DNA of 19,237 nt, taken from the NCBI GenBank assembly GCA_964429875.1, contig CAYSDL010000026.1, positions 1-19,237 on the forward strand. The letters are read 5' to 3'. Made by a program: the position numbers and the translations under genes. Shown here piece after piece: positions 6,642 to 16,900 of the stretch. Below the pieces are notes generated by a model. That model worked only from the letters and a program-made list of their open reading frames with translations, was not told the DNA's origin and ran no database searches. The stretch comes from CAYSDL01 sp964429875. GTDB taxonomy: Bacteria; Fidelibacterota; Marinisomatia; SCGC-AAA003-L08; D37C17. Positions within the stretch are counted from its first letter, which is position 1, and each line of letters opens with the position of its first letter.

Positions 6642-8180
6642 TTATTCCCATTCAATTGTACCCGGAGGTTTTGAAGTAACATCTAAAACTACTCTATTTA
6701 TACCATTAACTTCATTTACAATTCTACTAGAACATAATTTAAGTATTTCTTGAGGTAATTCAAACCAATCAGCTGTCATTCCATCAATGCTTGTAACCAT
6801 TCTTAAACAAATAACATTTTCATATGTTCTTTTATCTCCCATAACTCCTACAGATTTAATTGGCAATAATACACAAAATGCCTGCCAAATTTTATTATAC
6901 ATTTCATATTTTTTTAGAATTTTAATAAAAATATCATCAGCTTCCTTAAGTGCTATTAATCTTTCACTAGTAATTGATCCTATAATTCTTATGCCTAATC
7001 CAGGGCCTGGAAATGGATGTCTCATAATAAAATCCTGTGGAATCCCAAGTTCTACACCTATTTTTCTAACTTCATCCTTAAAAAGTTCATTAACAGGTTC
7101 AATTAATTTAAACTTCATTTTTTCAGGAAGGCCTCCTACATTATGATGAGATTTTATTTTATCAGCAACCTTTCCATAACCACCAGATTCTATAACATCT
7201 GGATATAATGTGCCCTGAGCCAAAAATCCAATATTATTATAATTATTTGAAAAATTTTCAAACTCCTCTATAAATTTATTACCAATAATCTTTCTCTTTT
7301 TTTCTGGCTCTTTTATATTATTCAATGCATGTAAAAATTCTTCTGATTTATCTAACAAATTCACATTTAGATCTAATGATTTGGTATACATGTGCATAAC
7401 ATCTTTGGCTTCATTCTTTCTTAATAATCCATGGTCAACAAATACACAAATAGCTTTATTTCCAATTGCTTTTTTAAGTAATACAGCAACAACTGTAGAA
7501 TCAACTCCACCACTTAAAGCACATATAACTTTTTGTTCACCAACAATATTTCTTATGTTTCTAATTTGACTTTCAATGAAATTAGAAGCTGTCCAATCAG
7601 GGTTAGTTTTACAAATCTTAAAAAGAAAATTTCTTATTATTTTCTTTCCATCTATAGTATGAATTACTTCAGGGTGGAATTGCACTCCATAAAGTTTATC
7701 TTGCTTACTTTCAGAAGAAGATATAACATTATTTTCAGACTTACTACTTATTACCCAATCATTTGGAATTTTAGTTACTTTGTCTCCATGACTCATCCAA
7801 ACATCTGTATTGCTATTTATATCAAAAAATAAATCACTTTCTAAATTCATTTGTATACTAGAACGGCCATATTCGGCTCTTCCTGAACTTTCTACATGAC
7901 CATCAAAATAATCTATTAATAATTGAAAACCATAACAGATGCCTAAGACAGGCACATTAAGCTTAAATATTAATTCAGATAAATAAGGAGAATCATTTTC
8001 ATAAACACTTGAGGGCCCTCCAGAAAGAATAAAACCAATAACATTATATTTCATAATATCATCTTCTGAAAAATCATAGGGGAGTATTATAGAATGTACA
8101 TTTAATTCTCTAACTCTCCTTGCAATAAGCTGCGTGTATTGAGATCCATAATCTATTATTATTACTGTATTATTCTTCAT
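6642..8180 (-). CDS. guaA: GMP synthase (glutamine-hydrolysing)
   Basis: GuaA converts XMP to GMP using glutamine and ATP, the last step of guanine nucleotide synthesis. The 512-residue length is typical. The class I glutaminase domain has nucleophile Cys82 in GICYGFQ, with His169 and Glu171 in GVQFHPEV. The ATP pyrophosphatase domain has the PP-loop SGGVDS at 223-228. The C-terminal dimerisation domain ends with the family signature DVTSKPPGTIEWE. The ATG at 8180 lies inside the end of accD (11-base overlap), which suggests translational coupling. It pairs naturally with glmS as two glutamine-dependent amidotransferases in a row. Confidence 0.97.
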   Translation of the reverse strand: MKNNTVIIIDYGSQYTQLIARRVRELNVHSIILPYDFSEDDIMKYNVIGFILSGGPSSVYENDSPYLSELIFKLNVPVLGICYGFQLLIDYFDGHVESSGRAEYGRSSIQMNLESDLFFDINSNTDVWMSHGDKVTKIPNDWVISSKSENNVISSSESKQDKLYGVQFHPEVIHTIDGKKIIRNFLFKICKTNPDWTASNFIESQIRNIRNIVGEQKVICALSGGVDSTVVAVLLKKAIGNKAICVFVDHGLLRKNEAKDVMHMYTKSLDLNVNLLDKSEEFLHALNNIKEPEKKRKIIGNKFIEEFENFSNNYNNIGFLAQGTLYPDVIESGGYGKVADKIKSHHNVGGLPEKMKFKLIEPVNELFKDEVRKIGVELGIPQDFIMRHPFPGPGLGIRIIGSITSERLIALKEADDIFIKILKKYEMYNKIWQAFCVLLPIKSVGVMGDKRTYENVICLRMVTSIDGMTADWFELPQEILKLCSSRIVNEVNGINRVVLDVTSKPPGTIEWE

Positions 8181-9018
8181 TGGACAATAAAAATATAATT
8201 TTTGAAATCATTTCTTTTAATTCTTTTCTATGTACAATTTTATCTATAAAACCTTTTTCTAATAAAAATTCAGATCGTTGAAAACCTGGGGGAAGATCTT
8301 GTCCAATTGTTTGCTTTATTACTCTTGGTCCAGCAAATCCTATTAATGCATTAGGTTCAGCAAAAATTAGATCTCCTAGCATTGCAATACTCGCAGATAT
8401 TCCACCAGTTGTTGGGTCAGTTAAAATGGATATATACAGGCCTCCATTTTTTGAAAATTTAGCTAACTTTGTTGTTGTTTTAGCAAGCTGCATTAAGCTA
8501 TAAGCTCCTTCTTGCATCCTAGCTCCTCCAGAAGCAGAAATAATAATCAATGGGATATTCAATTCATCAGCTTTATTTATTGCAGCACTTATTTTATGTC
8601 CAACAACAGAGCCCATACTTCCACCTATGAAACTAAAGTCCATTACTCCTAATACGACATCATTACCTTTTAATTTTCCTTTAATAATTTTAATTGCACT
8701 ATTTTGTCCTGTTTTATCTTTATAAAATTTAATTTGCTCCAAATACGATTTATTAGAAACAAAATTTAATGGATCATTAGATTCAACATCTGATTCATAT
8801 TCTTCAAACTCATTGTTGTCAATTAATAATTTAATATATTCATCACTGTTTAATCTATAATGATACGTACAGCTAGGACAAACATAATAGTTTGATTTTA
8901 AAACAGTTTTATAAATAAACTCATTACATTCAGGACATTTTTGCCATTCACCTACTTTTGTATCTCTTTTATCAAAAGTTTTTATATTTTTACTTTTTCT
9001 TCTAAACCACTCCGTCAT
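8170..9018 (-). CDS. accD: Acetyl-CoA carboxylase carboxyltransferase subunit beta
   Basis: AccD is the beta half of the carboxyltransferase that makes malonyl-CoA for fatty-acid synthesis; it works with AccA, which is not in this window. The 282 residues begin with a zinc ribbon (Cys28, Cys31, Cys47, Cys50: CPEC and CPSC). A crotonase-type fold follows with FIGGSMGSVVG, SASGGARMQEG, LTDPTTGGISAS and GFAGPRVIKQT, all family hallmarks. The gene overlaps tsaB by four bases (ATGA) and guaA by 11. No internal damage is seen. Confidence 0.96.
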   Translation of the reverse strand: MTEWFRRKSKNIKTFDKRDTKVGEWQKCPECNEFIYKTVLKSNYYVCPSCTYHYRLNSDEYIKLLIDNNEFEEYESDVESNDPLNFVSNKSYLEQIKFYKDKTGQNSAIKIIKGKLKGNDVVLGVMDFSFIGGSMGSVVGHKISAAINKADELNIPLIIISASGGARMQEGAYSLMQLAKTTTKLAKFSKNGGLYISILTDPTTGGISASIAMLGDLIFAEPNALIGFAGPRVIKQTIGQDLPPGFQRSEFLLEKGFIDKIVHRKELKEMISKIIFLLSNEE

Positions 9019-9611
9019 ATTTTTTCACCCACTGAAAGGAAGACTGGTTGAATATCATTGCAATTAGATTTGGATAATCTATTATTATACTTTTCCATTG
9101 CAATAATACCAATATTTTTAGATGAAGGTTTAATCTCAAAATAGTTATTCGATATAATCTGATCATTAAATCCATATCCAAAAATATTGAACTCTTTCAT
9201 CTTAGAAATTTTATTGCACTCAATTTTACCAATCTTTGACCCTGAAGTATATAACTGAAAGAAAGCATAATCTTTATGAGAATATAATGCTATATAATAT
9301 CTATCTAAAGATTTAATTGATAAATTCATTCCATCAAATGTAGCAACAGGAATTATTGGTTTGCAAAGAGCATAAGCTAGGCCTTTTGCAAAAGAACATG
9401 CAGTTTTGAGCCCTGAATATGATCCTGGTCCAATAGATAGCGCAATAAAATCAATTTCATTCATTTTATCATTTATAATTTTTTTACAATTTGGAGCCAA
9501 TAATTTCGAATGCTCTCGAATGTTCTCCTTATCAAAACAGATAAATTCTGATTTATAATAAAAAGTTATACTGCATCTATTTGAAGATGTCTCAATTGAT
9601 AAATAATTCAC
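9015..9611 (-). CDS. tsaB: tRNA t6A37 synthesis protein TsaB
   Basis: TsaB is the non-catalytic ASKHA-fold partner of TsaD in the complex that adds threonylcarbamoyl to A37 of ANN-decoding tRNAs. The N-terminal half has the expected LSIETSSNRCSITF strand, the EHSKLL helix and the strongly conserved IGPGSYSGLKTACSFAKGLA. The C-terminal half is diverged. At 198 residues it is slightly shorter than the E. coli protein. It overlaps tsaE by four bases and accD by four bases. tsaB beside tsaE is a common arrangement; tsaD and tsaC are not here. Confidence 0.92.
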   Translation of the reverse strand: MNYLSIETSSNRCSITFYYKSEFICFDKENIREHSKLLAPNCKKIINDKMNEIDFIALSIGPGSYSGLKTACSFAKGLAYALCKPIIPVATFDGMNLSIKSLDRYYIALYSHKDYAFFQLYTSGSKIGKIECNKISKMKEFNIFGYGFNDQIISNNYFEIKPSSKNIGIIAMEKYNNRLSKSNCNDIQPVFLSVGEKI

Positions 9612-10027
9612 TTTAAAGAAATTTTTCTTTTATTAAAATTAATATGTTTAAAATCTAAGTTATAAATATCATCGGGTAATAGTTCAGGAATCAAGTTACT
9701 CCATTCTATTAATATAATATCACCATTATTTATCATTTCTTCAAAACCGATATTCTTCCATCTTGTTAAATTATTATCTCTATAAAAATCTACGTGTAAA
9801 ACTTTATAATTAGCATCATATTCATTGATTAAAGTAAATGTTGGAGATGTGACATTATCTTTATAATTAAGTCCTTCAAGTACACCTTTTATAAATGTTG
9901 TTTTTCCAGATCCCAAATTACCATTAAGGCCAATTACATCTCCAGGCTTTAATTCTTTTGAAAAATTTTTACCTAAATCTACTGTTGCTTGTGCATCTGA
10001 AGAAATAAATTCAAATCTCTTTAACAT
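9608..10027 (-). CDS. tsaE: tRNA t6A37 synthesis ATPase TsaE
   Basis: TsaE is the P-loop ATPase that resets the TsaB-TsaD complex during t6A synthesis. The 139 residues carry Walker A GNLGSGKTT at 36-44, then SPTFTLINEY, HVDFYR and a Walker B-like ILIEWSN, all family signatures. The gene begins three bases after the PorX-like gene and overlaps tsaB. To my knowledge, tsaE followed or preceded by a PglZ-type response regulator is a repeated arrangement in Bacteroidota, which supports the FCB placement of this genome. Confidence 0.95.
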   Translation of the reverse strand: MLKRFEFISSDAQATVDLGKNFSKELKPGDVIGLNGNLGSGKTTFIKGVLEGLNYKDNVTSPTFTLINEYDANYKVLHVDFYRDNNLTRWKNIGFEEMINNGDIILIEWSNLIPELLPDDIYNLDFKHINFNKRKISLK

Positions 10028-10030
10028 ATA

Positions 10031-11581
10031 TTAACCTTTTTTTAAATGTATGAGGGGAGTGATCATTTCATCCATACTGATACCCCCATGTTGAAACGTT
10101 TGTTTATACAAATTAATATATTTATGGTACTGATTTGAATAAACAAGAAAATTATTATCAGTTGAAATTACATATTCTGTATTAACATCAAATTTAGGCA
10201 AACCAAACAATTCAGGGTCTTGTATCTTTAAAATGTTTTTATTATTAATATTTAGATTTCTTCCATACTTATATCTTACTCCACTTGATACTGTATGATC
10301 AGCTTTTACTACAACAGGTTTATCAACTAAGGTATTACCGTGATCTGATGTAATAATTATTTCAGAGTTCCATTCTAAAAACTGATTAAAACAATCTTTA
10401 AGCCATGAGTTCTGGAACCAATTATAAATAGATTGTCTATAAGCAGATTCATTAGGAATTAATTCTTTTAAAACTTGAGATTCAGATCTTGAATGTCCTA
10501 AGATATCAACAAAGTTTACTACAATACCAAGAATATCTTTATTTTTATAATCATTAATTTTATTGTAAAACTTTTTACCACTTAAGTAATCAGAAATTTT
10601 AATATATGAAAAAGATTTATCTTTAAAACCACTTTTTTCTAATAACATATTAAACAATTCTTCCTCATGCTTATTATATCCATTATCTAAGAACATTTTC
10701 TTCCATAATTCTATATTATTATTCTTAATTTCAGAAGGGAGCATACCACTAAAGATAGAATTTCTTGCAAATGGAGTAGCCGTAGGTAATATAGATAAAT
10801 GAAAATCTTCATTTATAGTAAACTTATTTTTAAAGAACTGGGAAATCTTTTTCCACTGATCTAAGCGAAGACAATCAATAATTACAAAAACTACCTGCTT
10901 ATTATTATTAATATGAGGTTTTAAAGAATGATTAAATATATCACTTGAGATTACGGGTCTATTTAAAGGGTTACTAATCCAATATTTATAATTATTTAAA
11001 ACAAAACCAATGAATTGTTTATTCAAAATCATTTTTTGTTCATTTAACATATCAATAAAGTCGTTATTATCTATCCGTTCTAACTTAATAAACCAATCAC
11101 ACAATTTATTATATGTACTAAACCAATCATGATAATCCATCTGTTTTATATTAATATTTTGGATTTCATTATAGTATTGTAAAAAATCTTTCATTGTCTT
11201 TTCACTTGATATTTGATCATTTTCAAGAACTTTTTTACAAGCCATTAAAATTTGATTTGGATGCACAGGTTTTATTAAATAATCAGTTATTTGTTCTGAA
11301 ATAGCTTCATCCATCAGCCATTCTTCTTCATTTTTTGTAACCATAATTATTGGCAAATCTGGATAATTTTCTTTTATAATTCTTAAAGTAGAAATCCCAT
11401 CTAATCCAGTCATCATTTCATCAAGTAAAATTAAATTTACATCCTCTATTTTACACTGTTCAATAGCATCTTCACCAGAATTAACTGAAATTACATTATA
11501 TCCTTTACTTTCAAGATAGATTATATGTGATTTAAGTAAATCAATCTCATCATCTACCCACATTATTTTATTCTTATTCAT
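10031..11581 (-). CDS. porX: PorX-like response regulator with PglZ phosphatase domain
   Basis: The 516-residue protein joins a receiver domain to an alkaline-phosphatase-superfamily domain. The receiver (1-120) has the acidic pair D10-D11, phosphoacceptor Asp54 in ILLDEMMTGLDG, Thr82 and Lys104 in YLIKP. A helical linker follows to about 225. The PglZ part keeps the expected metal and nucleophile positions: Asp236 in VIIDCLRLD, Thr267/269 in LPTATP, Asp359 and His363 in VDILGHS, Asp413-His414 in TSDHGN, and His498 in FQHGG. In Bacteroidota PorX pairs with PorY to control the type IX secretion system and hydrolyses cyclic and linear oligonucleotides. No porY or T9SS gene is visible here. The upstream neighbour is an adenylate cyclase, so a link to nucleotide signalling is plausible but not shown. 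Confidence 0.92.
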   Translation of the reverse strand: MNKNKIMWVDDEIDLLKSHIIYLESKGYNVISVNSGEDAIEQCKIEDVNLILLDEMMTGLDGISTLRIIKENYPDLPIIMVTKNEEEWLMDEAISEQITDYLIKPVHPNQILMACKKVLENDQISSEKTMKDFLQYYNEIQNINIKQMDYHDWFSTYNKLCDWFIKLERIDNNDFIDMLNEQKMILNKQFIGFVLNNYKYWISNPLNRPVISSDIFNHSLKPHINNNKQVVFVIIDCLRLDQWKKISQFFKNKFTINEDFHLSILPTATPFARNSIFSGMLPSEIKNNNIELWKKMFLDNGYNKHEEELFNMLLEKSGFKDKSFSYIKISDYLSGKKFYNKINDYKNKDILGIVVNFVDILGHSRSESQVLKELIPNESAYRQSIYNWFQNSWLKDCFNQFLEWNSEIIITSDHGNTLVDKPVVVKADHTVSSGVRYKYGRNLNINNKNILKIQDPELFGLPKFDVNTEYVISTDNNFLVYSNQYHKYINLYKQTFQHGGISMDEMITPLIHLKKG

Positions 11582-11583
11582 TA

Positions 11584-13959
11584 TTATTTATCATTTAAAA
11601 CAAAAGCTCCTCTCCATCCTTTTCTTGGAGGAAAAATTTTAAATTCCTCAGCCCTTTTAATAAAAATCTTACTAGGATTTATATCCTTTTCTTCATTATT
11701 TGTTTCATAATTAATACTAATGGAGAATTCTTTTATTGCATCATCCCATTGTTGATTATAATATAATTGTAAACCATTATTAAAATGTTCTATTAATTTG
11801 TTTTTTTTATTGCTGATATCTTTTTTATATCCTAATATTTCTACAGTTTGATGCCAAACACTTTTACCTACAAATTGTACTCTATCAATATATCTCCAGC
11901 AATACTTTTTTTCTCCCGCAGCCATTAATGTATTTTCTGTGGTATGAAAATATATACCATATTGTTTTGCAGATGATTCTAAACGTGCAGCAATATTTAC
12001 AACATCACCCATCATAGTATAATTCATATGATGTTTTGATCCCATATTCCCAGTAACCATTTCTCCACTATTTATACCTATTCTCATCTTCATATTTTGT
12101 GCTAGGAGTGGCCATTTTGTACCTTCTCCACTCCATTTTTTTGTTAAAAAATCAAGATTTTCATGTAATGCAATCCCTGAATCTAAAGCAGCTGTAGCAT
12201 GGTCCTTAAAAAAAACTGGAGCACCAAAAAATGCTAGGATAGCATCTCCTTCATATTTATCTAAAGTACCTTTATGATTTATTATTATTTCTGTTTGAGA
12301 TGATAAAAACTCATTTAATAATTCAACTAATTCAGAAGAAGACATTTTTTCAGCTATACTAGAAAAAGATTGAATGTCTGAGAAAAAAGCTGTTCTTACA
12401 CCACTTTCACCCCCTAATTCTGGATTTTTTTTGTTAACGTACATTTCTTCAATTAATTCAGGTGAAACATATTTTCCGAAAGTTTCTTTTAAGAATTTTT
12501 TATTTTTTTGTTCAGATAATAATTTATATGATAAATTTACTCCAAATGTAATCAATAGTGAAGCGATTGGATAGAATACAGGGAGCAATATTGATTCACC
12601 TATATTTAAATGATTAAAGCTAATATTTGAAGAAAACAAACTATTAAATATAACTTTAAATAACCACAATTGATCATTAACAAAACTTCCCATTGAAAAA
12701 GAAAACCATGAAATTATAATAATTAGCATAAATGAAACACTAGCTAATAATGATTTTCTATTAGAAACTATTAAGCCAATAAGTACTAAAAAAAATAAAA
12801 CTGAAAGTTGATACAGCACAGTTTTATCAGTTAATTTCAATGATGATGTTGGAACCTTTAAATAGTCTTGATCTATAATTTGTTGAATAGCATTAGCATG
12901 CATCTCTACTCCTGGCATAAGGGCATTTTTTCCATTAAAATTATAGTATGGAGTTAATATAAAATCATTATCTTCCTCTAAAGAAGATCCAATAATTACA
13001 ATTTTGTCTTTAAATGGACTTTTTTCAATACCAAATCTGCTATAGTTAAGATTATCAGGATTGATATACTTATCTATCCAGTCATCATCTTCGTCAAATG
13101 AAGATAAATTGAAGTTATGATTGTCAATAACTTCATAAAGTGAATAATTCTTAAAAGTATTAAAGATAGAAGACGTGGCTCCATAATAATTAATTAGAAA
13201 TGATGCTTCTTTATTATAAGTATTTATAGATAATTCATTAATTTGGAATAATTGCTTTTCAACATTTTGCTTTATTTTTTTTAATTCTATATCATAAAAA
13301 CTTAATACAGATTGAACAGCAATTGTTAAATACAAATCATTAGGATTGGACTCTATTTTATAAAATATAGGGTATCTTTTAAAAACATAATCAATATCAT
13401 CTGCAACGACATTTACTAATCCAGTTTTAATAGTATTATCTAATATATTTTCATTAGGATAAATAATATATTGCGCAGGAACTCTATTAACATCATTTGT
13501 CATTTTTGAAGCTAAAACAATTTTTGTTCCATTTTGATTTGCATATCTCAATGCTTGTAAAAACTGTTCATCTCCATCTACATAAGCACAATTTGCACAG
13601 TCCTTAGTTAAATGATTTTCTAAAATTTTAGAAGTATGATCAGGCGCATCGAACATTATATCAAAAACAATAACCTTTGCTTTTGCATCTGTCAGATTTC
13701 TTATTACAGTTGACCATACTCGACCTCTAGAGTAAGGATAAGATTCAGGTATTAGCCTATATGATTCATCATCAATCTCAACAATTACTACATCAGGGGG
13801 ACTTTCTTTAAATTGAGTAAGAGGACCTCTTAATCGAAATCTGTAATCATATAATTTTGTTTCTATTAAACTAAATGCACCTACCCAATGAAGAAAAAAA
13901 TTAATTATGATAGAGATTAAACCAATAAACAAAAGAGGCGAATATTTTTTATAATTCAT
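11584..13959 (-). CDS. CHASE2-domain class III adenylate cyclase
   Basis: The 791-residue protein is a membrane-bound sensor cyclase. Residues 8-28 form an N-terminal helix. Residues 30-355 are an extracytoplasmic CHASE2 domain (ETKLYDYRFRLRG; VVIVEIDDESY; VIIGSSLEE; PGVEMHANAIQQI). Three membrane helices follow near 379-399, 403-423 and 453-475. The catalytic domain at 520-700 has metal-binding Asp528 (FFSDIQSFSSI) and Asp572 (KYEGDAILAFFG), with Lys568 and Asp652 as adenine-selective residues. Asn655 and Arg659 in GDVVNIAARLE complete the site, so it should be active on ATP. A TPR-like tail follows (NNGLQLYYNQQWDDAIKEFS). CHASE2 senses an unknown signal in the periplasm. FecR and outer-membrane-like genes precede it, suggesting envelope sensing. 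Confidence 0.94.
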   Translation of the reverse strand: MNYKKYSPLLFIGLISIIINFFLHWVGAFSLIETKLYDYRFRLRGPLTQFKESPPDVVIVEIDDESYRLIPESYPYSRGRVWSTVIRNLTDAKAKVIVFDIMFDAPDHTSKILENHLTKDCANCAYVDGDEQFLQALRYANQNGTKIVLASKMTNDVNRVPAQYIIYPNENILDNTIKTGLVNVVADDIDYVFKRYPIFYKIESNPNDLYLTIAVQSVLSFYDIELKKIKQNVEKQLFQINELSINTYNKEASFLINYYGATSSIFNTFKNYSLYEVIDNHNFNLSSFDEDDDWIDKYINPDNLNYSRFGIEKSPFKDKIVIIGSSLEEDNDFILTPYYNFNGKNALMPGVEMHANAIQQIIDQDYLKVPTSSLKLTDKTVLYQLSVLFFLVLIGLIVSNRKSLLASVSFMLIIIISWFSFSMGSFVNDQLWLFKVIFNSLFSSNISFNHLNIGESILLPVFYPIASLLITFGVNLSYKLLSEQKNKKFLKETFGKYVSPELIEEMYVNKKNPELGGESGVRTAFFSDIQSFSSIAEKMSSSELVELLNEFLSSQTEIIINHKGTLDKYEGDAILAFFGAPVFFKDHATAALDSGIALHENLDFLTKKWSGEGTKWPLLAQNMKMRIGINSGEMVTGNMGSKHHMNYTMMGDVVNIAARLESSAKQYGIYFHTTENTLMAAGEKKYCWRYIDRVQFVGKSVWHQTVEILGYKKDISNKKNKLIEHFNNGLQLYYNQQWDDAIKEFSISINYETNNEEKDINPSKIFIKRAEEFKIFPPRKGWRGAFVLNDK

Positions 13960-13970
13960 TAATTAATTCT

Positions 13971-16900
13971 TTAAAATTTGTATGATAAGTTTATTTTGAA
14001 TAATGAATTATTGTAATTATCATCATTTTTAATATCTTTATTTTTAAAATTATAATTAATGTTCATATTTATATTATTTCTAAACTGAAGAGTTGCATAA
14101 AGTTTAATCCCAAATTGGACATATTCATTGGAACCTGTTCCTTTAGAATAATTAATTCCTCCTCCAATTTTTTCTAACAAGTAATCTGTTGAATAACTAA
14201 ATCCTGGACTAAAAGTACTTACTCTTTGTACCTGATAGTATGGAGATGCTTCTTGTGCATAGTCAAAATAACTTCGTGAAAATTGAAAATTAGATTCCCA
14301 ATTATAATTGTATTGAGTGCGAAGATTAATTCCGAAATTATTACTTTTTGATTTTGGAGAAACATAATCCATATCTTCTATACCATTGATGAATCCTAAC
14401 TCATAATATAATTCGTCTTTCTTTAATGAATTGAAAAATGATAATGATATATTATGATCATAAATAAAATTGAATTTATGATTAATAGAAAAATTATAGC
14501 TATCTGTGATTGTTTCTTTTCTATTATCATATTCTCCCTCTATTTGGACACAATCAGCCTCATTATCGATACCATCTATTATTTCTCCAGATGAATCTTC
14601 ACAAGTATCTATATCTCCAACTAATTGAGGATCAGCTAATATCCAATTAAAACTATTGTATCCTTGACTATCATTCCCACTTTCTCTTAAATCTTTACCA
14701 AAAGATAGATTAAATGAAGGTAATTCAATTCCTGGATAGTAACTAACATTCATATTATATTTATTTGATATAGATTGATTATCTAATAGTAGACCATTTG
14801 TTATTTTATTCCATTTCATAATTAAAAATAATCTATTATCTAATAATCTGATACTATTATTTATATATTCCTCCCTAACATCTTTTTGCATATAAGGATT
14901 ACCTAGTGTGTAAAAAGATTCTCCTATCTGCTTTAGACCAAAGTTCATATGCTGTTTTAAAACCTTTAAAGAAAAATCAATCTCATATGCAACATCAGGA
15001 GAATTGAAAATGTCATTCAATTTTATCGATTCACCATTTTTTATTTTATCCACTACAGAGGGTAATGGAATATTATCCACAGTAAACATAAAGAAATCAG
15101 AATAATCTTCAAGATCAGGGAAATCATTTAAAGACGTACCAAAGACATCAATATAATCGCTTAACTCTATCAAATCACCAGAAGAAGAATAAGCTTGACA
15201 ATTTTCCCAATAAGAACCTTCTATTAGTAAATCTAATCCTGCTTGCTCATAAGTTCTACCAATAAAACAATCTTCATAACCATCTAATGCATCAATCTGA
15301 GAATTAGTGATACCACCATCCCATATATTTTCATTATAAAGACTAATAGCAAAGGATGATTTTACCCTTAAATTATTTTTCTTATTTGTCAAAGAAAAAT
15401 CAGTTCCAATGACCACATTATCTTTAGGCTTATCTCCACTCCATTGGTTAGATAAATAAATAACATCATCTATATTATATAATTGTTCTAAATAATCTAA
15501 ATTTTCGTAAGAAATCTCAATTTCCCAAGCATATCTAATTAATGTATAAATATTACCATCTATACATTCAGATGTATTATATGCTGAACAATCCTCAATA
15601 AGTATAGAGCTTTCTAATTTTATTAATTCAGGATCAGATAAAAAATATTGAGTATCTATTGTAAGCGTTGATTCTGAATCATATATACCATTAGAATTAT
15701 AATCAATTGAATATACTGGTTCACCATCAGTATAAATACCATTATTGTCAAAATCTATAAACTGATCAGAATTGAATGTATTAAATATTTCCAAATCATA
15801 TGGTAGGCTTATAATAGAATTAGGGAAATTCATATTTACTGACCCTATATCATCTTTAACTTTTAAAAGATTTATTCCGATACTTAATCTATTTTTATTG
15901 CTAAAAGCCAATCTTAATCCATTTAGCTCTCTTGCAAAATTATATGAGGCCCTCGATATATCTATAAAATATTCATCAGATAAAGATTCTTCATTGTAGA
16001 TTGAATAATAATCCGTAATAACAACACTCTCATCAGATCTTCCTTGTATAGATTTAGCTACTTCACCACTGATAAAATCAAGTTTAAATAAATTAGATTT
16101 AAATTTAATTCCAATACCTCTCACTCTATTCCCACTAATTACAAATTCATTTAGGTTTGGATAAAAATCACCTAAATTAATGAAAAATAAATCGTTTAAA
16201 TTAATATCAATAGAGAATCTATCTTTAGGTTGAGAAAATTCATTTTCTAAAGAGGATTTCTTAAACTTCCCATTTATATTTGCCCAATCGGAATCAAAAT
16301 TAAAAGTTAAATTTGTAGTATTTGTTTCAGATGAGGTATTATCAACTTGATTATCATTATAGTCATTCCATACTTTACCATTAAATATTATATCTTTATT
16401 ATCTACATCTTCAACTATATTAAAAGACCAAATTATTGGATTATATTTTATACCTTCTTTATTTACAAGGATTACTTTTACTGTATGCTCTCCATTTGAT
16501 AAATTTCTAGGGATAAATACTAAATTATTTTCTCTAATCTTAGTGTATAAAGTTAGATCTCTATCATCTAAAAAAAATCTTATATCTTCTAAACTTAAAT
16601 TTTCCATTCCAAAATATGACAGAGATATTACAAGATCCTCATTGATAACTCTTTGATTTTCATTAGGGTAAATGATTTGATATATTGCATCCAAATAACT
16701 TAATTGCTCATCCTCTTCATTTTCCTGAATCATACTATCAATTCTAATACTGATTGGGAAATTATGCGGATTTTGATCAGGATAGGATACATATGAACCA
16801 TCATTAAGTTCTAATAAAAAATAATAATTTATATATTTACCATCTATAAAATCTCCTGGGATAACATAGCCATAATAATTATCAGATATCTTATTTAGAT

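Noticed and set aside
6642..6680. glmS ribozyme upstream of glmS
   Set aside because: The gap between guaA and glmS is four bases and the upstream sequence is guaA coding; there is no room for the ribozyme.
5164..8118. Plus-strand open frames opposite glmS and guaA, including 119- and 99-residue ones
   Set aside because: They lie antisense to strongly conserved coding sequence, have no recognisable domains or ribosome sites, and are shadows of the real genes.
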